Shown: piece by piece, positions 1-5,977 of the stretch | Layout of the letters: each line of letters opens with the position of its first letter | Numbering within the stretch: position 1 is the stretch's first letter | Origin: Sulfuritalea sp. | Lineage (GTDB): Bacteria > Pseudomonadota > Gammaproteobacteria > Burkholderiales > Rhodocyclaceae | DNA: 5,977 bases | Direction: 5' to 3' | Assembly (NCBI GenBank): GCA_021738105.1 | Contig: JAIPCS010000196.1 | Coordinates: 1-5,977, forward strand | Made by a program: the position numbers and the translations under genes | The notes under the pieces: generated by a model | What the model saw: the letters and a program-made list of their open reading frames with translations, nothing else | The model's database searches: none | Told to the model about the DNA's origin: nothing

Positions 1-1
1 G

Positions 2-1108
2 ATCATTGGTGCAGTGATGATTCGCATCACAGGGGATATCAGTCTTGGCCTGGTAAGCACAAACAGCGCGGGAATCCTGATTATCGCGATCTGGGCCTTT
101 TTCAGCGGGGGCATCCATTCAGTTGCACTGCCGGTCATGTTGGCCAATCTGGCCCTGCTTAGCACATTTGGCGATGTCGCCATGCTGATGCTTATGGGAT
201 CCACACTGGCTGTGGCGCTGGTCTTCCTGTACCGGGCAACGGCAGCTCACTGGCTTCCAGCCAGCTTTATTCCAGATTCAGCAACATCGGCGCTGATGCT
301 GACGTCCATGCTGGGCTCGGCCGGACTGGTGGTTCTTGCAGGTGTCTCGGTCGCGCGCGATCGCGCACGCGTCAAGTCGCATCTTCGCTCCGCGCAACTG
401 GCTGCTGAGCAGTCAAGCCGGGCGAAATCCGTGTTTCTCACGTCGGTCAGCAATGAATTCCGAGAACCGCTCACGACCATACTGAGCCTTGCGGAGAAAC
501 TCCGTGCGGGCAAGACAAACCCGCTGGACAAGGAGCAGTTGGACAGCATTGATCATGTATCCGTTGCGGGACGCCATTTACTGGGACTGTTGACACAAGT
601 ACTCGACATGAGCCGAATTGAGGCCGGAGAACTACGCGTGGAAGTAAACCCCATCAGCGTGAATGAAATTCTGCTTCCCTGCATGGCCATCTTTGAACTC
701 GAGGCGCAACGCAAGGAAATTTCGCTTCTCAACGCCACCGGATCCTTGGGTGAAGCCGCGATATGGGCTGACCATGCATTACTGAAACAAGTGATTCTCA
801 ATCTGTTGTCAAACGCCGTAAAGTTCAACCACAAAGGTGGAACAGTTACGGTGTTCTGTGAAAAAGCCCGTCCCGCTTACTTGCGCATCGGCGTCACCGA
901 TACGGGCAGAGGCATCGCCGTGAAAAGAAAAAATGAACTGTTCGTGCCGTTTGCGCGTCTCGGTGAGGAAACCGGGAGCATCAGAGGTGCAGGCCTTGGA
1001 CTTGCCATTGCGAAACAGCTGACGGAAAAAATGCGCGGACGCATCGGTTTTGATTCGACCGAGGGCTTAGGCAGTACTTTCTGGATAGAACTGCCTCTGG
1101 CGGAGTAA
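2..1108 (+). CDS. membrane sensor histidine kinase, 5' partial, H-box His replaced by Asn
   Basis: This is the C-terminal part of a membrane-bound sensor kinase of a two-component pathway. Residues are numbered from the GTG at 14, but the frame is open to the left edge and no ribosome binding site precedes 14, so the real start lies upstream. About four hydrophobic segments (near residues 20-32, 36-51, 54-74 and 93-114), with a GGIHSVALP motif before the second, form the sensor region. A charged linker follows at 115-140. The dimerisation helix reads SVSNEFREPL at 145-153; family members have SHE, so Asn147 occupies the phospho-acceptor His position. The ATPase domain looks intact: N-box around N263 and N267, G1 DTGRGI at 296-301, F-box F310-F313, G2 GAGLGL at 325-330, then the usual FWIELPL ending. 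There is no receiver domain. The gene converges with the next one and no response regulator is visible. Family assignment is firm; ligand and partner are unknown. It may be a pseudokinase or act through a partner subunit. Confidence 0.9.
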   Translation: MIGAVMIRITGDISLGLVSTNSAGILIIAIWAFFSGGIHSVALPVMLANLALLSTFGDVAMLMLMGSTLAVALVFLYRATAAHWLPASFIPDSATSALMLTSMLGSAGLVVLAGVSVARDRARVKSHLRSAQLAAEQSSRAKSVFLTSVSNEFREPLTTILSLAEKLRAGKTNPLDKEQLDSIDHVSVAGRHLLGLLTQVLDMSRIEAGELRVEVNPISVNEILLPCMAIFELEAQRKEISLLNATGSLGEAAIWADHALLKQVILNLLSNAVKFNHKGGTVTVFCEKARPAYLRIGVTDTGRGIAVKRKNELFVPFARLGEETGSIRGAGLGLAIAKQLTEKMRGRIGFDSTEGLGSTFWIELPLAE

Positions 1109-1206
1109 AGCGCACCGGCAGCCGCCTGGTCCGCTTCCACGACAATCCGGTTTCACTTTTTCCGCTGACAGCGTGTTGCTTCGGTGCCGGTATTTCTCCA
1201 AGACGT

Positions 1207-2139
1207 TCAACCATCGTCGTTGATATTGGCGATCAATTCCTTGAGAACGACTTCCGCGCGGTCGTTGGCAATCTGGCAGGTACCTGCGTTCTCGTGTCCG
1301 CCACCACCGTAAAACAACATGAGCTCGCCGATGTTGGTATTCGAGGTTCGATTGATGATCGATTTGCCGGTAGCGAAAACCGTATTCTGCTTTTGCACGC
1401 CCCACAGGATATGAATCGAAATATTGATCTCGGGAAACAGCGCATAGATCATGAATCGATTGACGGCAAAGATCGTTTCTTCATTTCGCAAATCAAGTAC
1501 CGCAAGATTCTTATATGCCGTGGTACAGCGCTTGATCTGCTCCTTGGCCTTTTCCGCATGTTCGAAATACAGATCGACGCGCTCTTTGACATCCGGAAGC
1601 GCCAGAATGTCGTCAATGCCGTGATCGCGGCTATAGGCTATCAGATCCATCATCAACTGGTAATTGCTGACACGAAACTCGCGAAAGCGACCCAGACCGG
1701 TTCTTGAATCCATCAGATAGTTGAGCAGCACCCAATCCTTAGGATCAAGAATTTCCTGCCGTGTGAAGTTGGCCGAATCGCTCTTGTCGACAGCAATCAT
1801 CATTTCGACAAACGAATTCGGAAAACGATTCTTGCCGCCGAAGTGTTCGAACACGACTCGCGCCGCCGAAGGAGCATCGGGATAGATGATGTGATTGGGT
1901 CGCTCTCCCGGGTTGCGAAATGTTTCCGAAAGGTGATGATCGAACGCCAGATGCACGCCCGGAACGAAAGGCAGATTGGTGGTGATGTCGCGTTCGGAAA
2001 TTTCGACTTTGCCATCCTGCATGTCTTTCGGATGGACAAACTTGATTTCGTCGATCATATCGAGCTCGTTGAGCAACACAGCGCAGGCCAAGCCGTCAAA
2101 ATCACTGCGCGTCACGAGGCGGTATTTGGTGTCGGACAT
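1207..2139 (-). CDS. DHH/DHHA1-family phosphoesterase, exopolyphosphatase-like
   Basis: A complete 310-residue protein of the DHH phosphoesterase superfamily, probably cytoplasmic (no signal peptide or membrane segment). The DHH catalytic domain shows SDFDG at residues 12-16 (metal ligands D13 and D15), the signature DHH at 67-69, and AVDKSD at 116-121 (D118, D121). The C-terminal DHHA1 substrate-binding domain carries GGGGHENAG at 278-286. Such proteins use divalent metal, usually Mn2+, to hydrolyse phosphoester or phosphoanhydride bonds. Close homologues are commonly annotated as exopolyphosphatase, but relatives such as NrnA degrade short oligonucleotides and pAp, so the substrate is not settled by sequence. 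It is unrelated to the Ppx/GppA family. The start is supported by a strong purine-rich ribosome binding site just upstream. It lies 72 bases after the AddA-like gene on the same strand, so co-transcription is possible, and it converges with the kinase gene. By eye it looks less GC-rich than the AddA-like gene; this was not computed. Confidence 0.92.
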   Translation of the reverse strand: MSDTKYRLVTRSDFDGLACAVLLNELDMIDEIKFVHPKDMQDGKVEISERDITTNLPFVPGVHLAFDHHLSETFRNPGERPNHIIYPDAPSAARVVFEHFGGKNRFPNSFVEMMIAVDKSDSANFTRQEILDPKDWVLLNYLMDSRTGLGRFREFRVSNYQLMMDLIAYSRDHGIDDILALPDVKERVDLYFEHAEKAKEQIKRCTTAYKNLAVLDLRNEETIFAVNRFMIYALFPEINISIHILWGVQKQNTVFATGKSIINRTSNTNIGELMLFYGGGGHENAGTCQIANDRAEVVLKELIANINDDG

Positions 2140-2143
2140 GTCA

Positions 2144-2150
2144 CTCCCCT
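2144..2150 (-). promoter_or_regulatory. ribosome binding site of the DHH phosphoesterase gene
   Basis: On the minus strand AGGGGAG lies four bases before the ATG at 2137-2139, a strong match to the Shine-Dalgarno consensus. It fixes the start codon. I see no convincing promoter between this site and the stop of the upstream AddA-like gene. Confidence 0.75.
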
Positions 2151-2211
2151 CAAACCAAGTTTCAGCGCCAACCCGCGTCTTGAGTACCGGCGTCAGGTTC
2201 AGCGGTTGAAA

Positions 2212-5200
2212 CTATATATCCCTGTCGAAGGTTTGATTGTATTCCAGACTTGCCAGGAAGCCATGGGCAACATAAAACACGGCCAATCGCTGCGGCAATT
2301 CTTCGGCAGCAAACAGCGCAGCATACGATTCAAGTTGTGACCGGAAGCGTTTTGCGTGTTCCGTCAACGTACCGGCATCGGCCTGTTCACCAAGATCCGC
2401 GGTTTTGTAATCCACAATCCAGCGCACCCCTGCTTCAACAAAGCAGCGATCCACTACGCCAACACGTGCCGTACCACCAGCGCCGAGTTTTGTCAGCGCC
2501 AGTTCCGCAGCGGCATCGTCGCGTCGACGCAGTATCCAGCGACCATCCGCACTTTCCAGCGTGACAGCGAGCATGCGCGCTACCCGGGCTGCACCGGCAC
2601 GCGAATCGCTTGACGACCAGCCGCGACTGGCGAGCCAGCGTTCAAAGCCAGACTGACTTTCGATGACCCTCGCCGTTGTCCACGACTCCGGATCGGCCGC
2701 GATCAGTTCCAGAACCGCATGCGTCGCAACACCGACCGCAGCCGCCAACGGGTCCACAGTCTCCTCACGACCGACGGCCGGCTCCGTCCAACCTTCCGGC
2801 GCCCTCCAGACCGCCGGCATGCCTGGCGTTCTGAGCCGCAGCAGTTGCGGCACAAACTCCGCCAGGTCGTGTTCAGCCACACTCTGTTGGTCGGTTCCAG
2901 TCTCGGCAAGCCTTTTCTGGAAGCTGGCTTCAACCTCTGGCCATAATCGCGCCAGGGGCGAGCCCGCGCGGGGCGTCAGCAGCTGACCCTCATCATCATT
3001 GTCGGCAACGGCCACCAGATGCAGGCGCCGGATGGCGCGCGTGGCAGCCACGTAGAGCACCCGGGCCTCTTCATTGCGACTGCGTTCGCGCTCCATGCGC
3101 TGGAGAAAGTCGTAAACCGTCGGTTCTCCCGAGCTCCGGGCACGCCGCTGATTCACCGGCGCCGCGACCAGACGTTCGCCCGACGCCAGAGGAAAACTGT
3201 CCCAGGCCAGCAGCGGGGTATCGCGCCCGGCCGGCTCGCGATGCAGGCCGGGCAGAATCACGGTATCAAACTCCAGACCTTTGGCCTTGTGAATGGTCAT
3301 CAGTTGCAGTCGGCCATCGGCCTGTGCGTCCGGCGCGGCATACAGACGGCTCATGTCCTCTTCCAGGCGATCGAGCGCAAAACGCCCCGCCGCATCCAGT
3401 GCATCCAGGCGACTGAAGAACGCCTGGACATCACCCAATCCGTTGTTGTCTGCCGACCCGTTCAGTTGGGTCAAACACGCGGGACCGCCCAGTTTTCGCC
3501 AGGTGTCCTCGACCCAGCGCCGCCGACGTTGCCGACCCTGGCCGGCCAGCGCCTCGGCAAGCACCTCCCGTACATGAGCCAAACGAAATTGGGCATCGAG
3601 CGACAGACTGGCAACACGTTTTTGGTCATTCATCAAGGACCAGACAGTGGCTTGATGGTCATCGCCCGCCAGTCCATGCAGATCCGCCAGACACAGTCCG
3701 CACCAGGGCGCGCGCAGGACCGCCAGCCAATGCACCCGGTCACCCCGATGATGCAGGGCGCGCGTCAGGGAGATCAGATCCTGCACTGCCTGACGGCCGG
3801 CCAACGGCTCGATTTCCACCGCCGAAAAGCGCCAGCCGGTGCCATGTCTGCGGATGGCCGCCACCAAAGCAGTCAGATGATCCCGCGCACGAACCAGCAC
3901 GGCGACCTGACGCGTCGAATCCTCTTTCCATTCGGCCTCGATCAGTTGAATGATGCGCTGAGCCTCGGCATGGAACGCAGCTGCACGCTCTCCTCTGACC
4001 GCCGGCACCGGATGCATCGAAACTCCCGCACTTGGCAGCGACTCCCGCGTGGCGACAAATTTTCGATAGCGAATTTCTCCACGCAGCGGGTCATCCGCCG
4101 CCGGAAATACCGCCGGGAAGCAGGCATTGATCCAGTCCACCACTTCGGGACAGGAGCGATTGTTGCGAGACAGACGCAACGAGGTCAGATGCAAGGCACC
4201 AATACCGTTATTCGCAATACGCAGAAAGAGCCCCACATCCGCTTTGCGAAAGCGGTAAATCGACTGCATCGGATCCCCCACCGCAAACAGTGTGCGGCCG
4301 TCATCCGGCTGCCAGCCGGCAGTCAGACGTTCGAGCAGTTCAACCTGAGTCGGGCTGGTGTCCTGAAACTCATCCACCAACAGATGGCGGATGCGATAGT
4401 CGAGACGAAGACCAAGTTCCGAAGGGTCAAGCTCGTCTCCAAGCGCCGCAATCGCGCGTGCAGAGAGCTCGCCGAAATCGACTTCCCCGGATTCGCGGAA
4501 AACCAGCCACAGCTCAGCTGCCGCGAGTTTCATCAAACGGGCCAGCGCGCGTACCACGATGTCGTTGTTGTGATCAGGTGCGGGCAGTTCGCGCAGACGA
4601 CGCAGGGCATTGATCGCGGCGTCATCCAATCCACTCAATCCATCGAGCATGCGATCTTTTTGAGCCTTGAATTCTTTGCCTGCGGGAAAGCCGTTCTTCA
4701 CCGTGACCGTCTTTCTCGGCTCATCCTTCTGCGTCAGCAACAGGTCAGCCAGTGCGCGCCAATCAGCAAGGTGCTCCGGTACGGGAATCAGTGGCTGCGA
4801 CCACTCTGCCAAACACCCGGTACCGAGATTTGCTGCGGCAAATCGCGCCAGCGGCATCCACGGCGCTTGCCAGAAATCATCCAGTATGCCGGCGATCCGC
4901 AGCAGTTCTTCACTCACCATTTCCCGCAACGACTCGCCAATGGCGGACTCGGGATCGTCAAGTTCGGCAATCGCCCGCCACTGCTCGCGCCGTGCCAGCA
5001 TCTCGGCCAACAGTCGCGCCAGCCGGGCAACGTCATTATCGAGATACGCCAGAGCACTGGCGACCGCCTCCGCATGTTCGCGGTCGCCTTCCCCACGAGC
5101 TTCGAGATGGTCAAGCGCCCTGCGTGCCGCTTCCTCATAGTGACGCTTCGCGTCCTCAGCGACCGTCGGCTGGGAGCCAAAGCGGGACAGTAGTGGCATC

Positions 5201-5589
5201 TGCCGCGCCAGACCCGCGCACAATGCGTCAATGGTGGTCAATCGCAGGCGCCCCGGCTGGGTTTCAATTTTCCAGTTCCGTTCGGCGGATCGGGCCAATG
5301 CCGCGCATGCCAATTCAACAGTCACGCGTTTGTGCGCGGCGGCAGGCAGCGAACCTTGTCCGGCCAGCATCAGGCTGTCCTGTATGCGCTGCCGCATTTC
5401 ACCAGCCGCCTTGTTGGTAAAAGTAATGGCAATGATCTCTTCCGGTTCATCGACCGTCGCCAGCAAGCGCAAGTAGCGCTGGGTGAGCAATTCGGTCTTG
5501 CCCGCCCCGGCCGGCGCCTCGACGATGAAAGACTCAAGCTCGAGCGCGCGGCGCCGGTTGTGATCGTCGTCGTCGAGCAGTTCGTTCAT
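2212..5589 (-). CDS. AddA-like UvrD-family helicase-nuclease (double-strand break repair)
   Basis: A 1125-residue ATP-dependent helicase with a C-terminal nuclease, the AddA/RecB-like subunit of a complex that unwinds and resects DNA ends for RecA-dependent repair. Superfamily 1 motifs occur in order: Walker A APAGAGKT at 25-32 (K31), motif Ia AITFTNKAAGEMR near 54-66, TIDALCAGL at 119-127, Walker B VDEFQDT at 405-411, motif III AVGDPMQSIYRFR at 436-448, motif IV LRLSRNNRS at 471-479, motif V MTIHKAKGLEF at 764-774 and motif VI VLYVAATRA at 844-852. The RecB-type nuclease is complete: H957 in VATHAVLEL, D1047 in VVDR, D1060 and K1062 in DYK, and Q1085/Y1089 in QLESY. The length is usual for the proteobacterial family, slightly shorter than Bacillus AddA. 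I chose the ATG at 5587-5589, not the in-frame start at 5685, because it overlaps the upstream stop as ATGA, has GGAG five bases before it, and the extra 32 residues are low-complexity basic sequence. The AddB-like partner lies directly upstream. Confidence 0.94.
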   Translation of the reverse strand: MNELLDDDDHNRRRALELESFIVEAPAGAGKTELLTQRYLRLLATVDEPEEIIAITFTNKAAGEMRQRIQDSLMLAGQGSLPAAAHKRVTVELACAALARSAERNWKIETQPGRLRLTTIDALCAGLARQMPLLSRFGSQPTVAEDAKRHYEEAARRALDHLEARGEGDREHAEAVASALAYLDNDVARLARLLAEMLARREQWRAIAELDDPESAIGESLREMVSEELLRIAGILDDFWQAPWMPLARFAAANLGTGCLAEWSQPLIPVPEHLADWRALADLLLTQKDEPRKTVTVKNGFPAGKEFKAQKDRMLDGLSGLDDAAINALRRLRELPAPDHNNDIVVRALARLMKLAAAELWLVFRESGEVDFGELSARAIAALGDELDPSELGLRLDYRIRHLLVDEFQDTSPTQVELLERLTAGWQPDDGRTLFAVGDPMQSIYRFRKADVGLFLRIANNGIGALHLTSLRLSRNNRSCPEVVDWINACFPAVFPAADDPLRGEIRYRKFVATRESLPSAGVSMHPVPAVRGERAAAFHAEAQRIIQLIEAEWKEDSTRQVAVLVRARDHLTALVAAIRRHGTGWRFSAVEIEPLAGRQAVQDLISLTRALHHRGDRVHWLAVLRAPWCGLCLADLHGLAGDDHQATVWSLMNDQKRVASLSLDAQFRLAHVREVLAEALAGQGRQRRRRWVEDTWRKLGGPACLTQLNGSADNNGLGDVQAFFSRLDALDAAGRFALDRLEEDMSRLYAAPDAQADGRLQLMTIHKAKGLEFDTVILPGLHREPAGRDTPLLAWDSFPLASGERLVAAPVNQRRARSSGEPTVYDFLQRMERERSRNEEARVLYVAATRAIRRLHLVAVADNDDEGQLLTPRAGSPLARLWPEVEASFQKRLAETGTDQQSVAEHDLAEFVPQLLRLRTPGMPAVWRAPEGWTEPAVGREETVDPLAAAVGVATHAVLELIAADPESWTTARVIESQSGFERWLASRGWSSSDSRAGAARVARMLAVTLESADGRWILRRRDDAAAELALTKLGAGGTARVGVVDRCFVEAGVRWIVDYKTADLGEQADAGTLTEHAKRFRSQLESYAALFAAEELPQRLAVFYVAHGFLASLEYNQTFDRDI
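5586..5589 (-). other. ATGA stop/start overlap coupling AddB-like to AddA-like translation
   Basis: The TGA stop of the AddB-like gene (5586-5588) and the ATG start of the AddA-like gene (5587-5589) share the four bases ATGA. This arrangement commonly couples translation and fits two subunits of one complex made from one messenger. Confidence 0.85.
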
Positions 5590-5977
5590 TGCATCTCCGG
5601 CCCGCTTGCACCGACCGCCTGATCGAATTGAACGTCGAACTGCGCGCGCCGTTCCGCCACCCTCAACAGTGGGCGAACGTCGCAATAGATCAGCGCCTGT
5701 TCATCCTTGAACACGACCGCTGCAACGCCATTTCTCACTTCATCGGCGACTTCGGTAAGACTGTGCGCCCAGTGCAATCTGAGGGTTTTCCAATCGGGAA
5801 ACGCGTCCTCGGTGTAGCGTCTGCGCTGAGCCTCCAGGGGTTTCACCTCCGGCAGCAGGCCTTCGCTTTCCGCCACACCCAGGAAACACGGCTCGTCACG
5901 CGTAACTCGGGCCAAGGCCACGGCAGCTACCGCCCGATCGGGAAACGCCAGCGAAGCATAGATCGGCAGTTGCGGTT
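5586..5977 (-). CDS. AddB-like double-strand break repair nuclease, C-terminal part (5' truncated by window edge)
   Basis: The last 129 residues of a larger protein whose frame is open at the right edge; the GTG at 5919-5921 is internal, not a start. The tail matches the proteobacterial AddB-like family often called 'probable DNA repair protein', the inactivated-helicase/nuclease partner of an AddA-like helicase. Evidence is the nuclease motif Q-x3-Y (PQLPIYASL, fragment residues 1-9, Q2 and Y6), then the family-like stretches VAAVALARV, GLLPEVK and DWKTLRLHW, then YCDVRPLLR near residues 97-105. In classical AddB this last region carries C-x2-C-x5-C, three of four ligands of a 4Fe-4S cluster. 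Here only the middle Cys (residue 98) remains; the flanking positions are Leu (95 and 104). The catalytic D-x-K part of the nuclease and the rest of the protein lie outside the window. The gene is first in the pair and is translationally linked to the AddA-like gene. Family assignment rests on C-terminal similarity plus context. Confidence 0.82.
   Translation of the reverse strand, partial: PQLPIYASLAFPDRAVAAVALARVTRDEPCFLGVAESEGLLPEVKPLEAQRRRYTEDAFPDWKTLRLHWAHSLTEVADEVRNGVAAVVFKDEQALIYCDVRPLLRVAERRAQFDVQFDQAVGASGPEMQ
5595..5598 (-). promoter_or_regulatory. ribosome binding site of the AddA-like gene
   Basis: On the minus strand GGAG lies five bases before the ATG at 5587-5589, inside the last codons of the AddB-like gene. 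It is short but well placed, and it supports this start over the longer in-frame alternative. Confidence 0.6.

Noticed and set aside
14..19. GTG/ATG at 14 and 17 as the true start of the kinase
   Set aside because: The frame continues upstream as hydrophobic sequence (IIGA) to the window edge, and no Shine-Dalgarno sequence is visible in the preceding 13 bases.
1109..1206. Possible terminator between the convergent kinase and phosphoesterase genes
   Set aside because: There is a 7-base inverted repeat (1114-1120 with 1185-1191), but the loop is 64 bases and no T-run follows either arm. A TTTTT at 1157-1161 is preceded only by a weak 5-base stem. Not enough to call a terminator.
2159..2212. 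Inverted repeat GTTTCA / TGAAAC after the AddA-like stop
   Set aside because: Six paired bases around a 42-base loop, with no extension of the stem and no T-run, is within chance expectation.
2211..2220. TATAGT-like -10 box on the minus strand at the end of the AddA-like gene
   Set aside because: No acceptable -35 box lies 15 to 19 bases upstream (AATCAA at the 17-base spacing), so a separate promoter for the phosphoesterase gene is not supported.
3019..5193. A 724-codon open frame on the plus strand opposite the AddA-like gene
   Set aside because: Its codons lie exactly opposite those of the AddA-like gene, so it stays open merely because that gene avoids TTA, CTA and TCA codons here. The product is rich in Arg, Gln and His, with no recognisable domain. 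The opposite strand encodes every expected helicase motif.
5590..5685. A 32-residue N-terminal extension of the AddA-like protein starting at 5685
   Set aside because: It would overlap the conserved tail of the AddB-like gene by about 100 bases and gives basic, Gly/Arg-rich sequence unlike the family. The ATG at 5587-5589 has a ribosome binding site and an ATGA overlap.

Overview
The window looks like ordinary chromosomal DNA from a proteobacterium, most likely a gammaproteobacterium or a close relative. This is inferred from the type of AddA/AddB-like recombination pair at the right end, which is typical of beta- and gammaproteobacteria, and from the moderately high GC content. Gene density is high: four protein genes fill almost all of the sequence, and the only non-coding stretches are about 98 and 72 bases. 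I see no tRNA, rRNA, CRISPR array, insertion sequence, phage gene or long repeat.

Left part (positions 2 to 1108, plus strand): the 3' portion of a membrane-bound sensor histidine kinase. The frame is still open at the left edge, so its true start lies outside. The ATP-binding half looks complete, but the phospho-accepting histidine of the H-box is replaced by asparagine. This is the most striking observation in the window.

Middle (1207 to 2139, minus strand): a complete DHH/DHHA1-family phosphoesterase of the type usually annotated as exopolyphosphatase-like. It converges on the kinase gene.

Right part (2212 to 5589 and 5586 to the right edge, minus strand): an AddAB-type double-strand-break processing pair. 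The AddA-like UvrD-family helicase-nuclease is complete, with all main helicase motifs and the C-terminal RecB-type nuclease motif. Upstream of it, with a 4-base ATGA overlap, is the C-terminal end of the AddB-like partner. This tail keeps the Q-x3-Y nuclease motif but has lost two of the three C-terminal cysteines that hold the iron-sulfur cluster in classical AddB.

The two recombination genes presumably make a heterodimer that resects DNA ends for RecA loading. The phosphoesterase gene follows AddA on the same strand after 72 bases and may be co-transcribed, though a functional link is not shown. I did not find a clearly novel multi-gene system; the points worth checking are the two degenerate motifs in otherwise well-preserved proteins.
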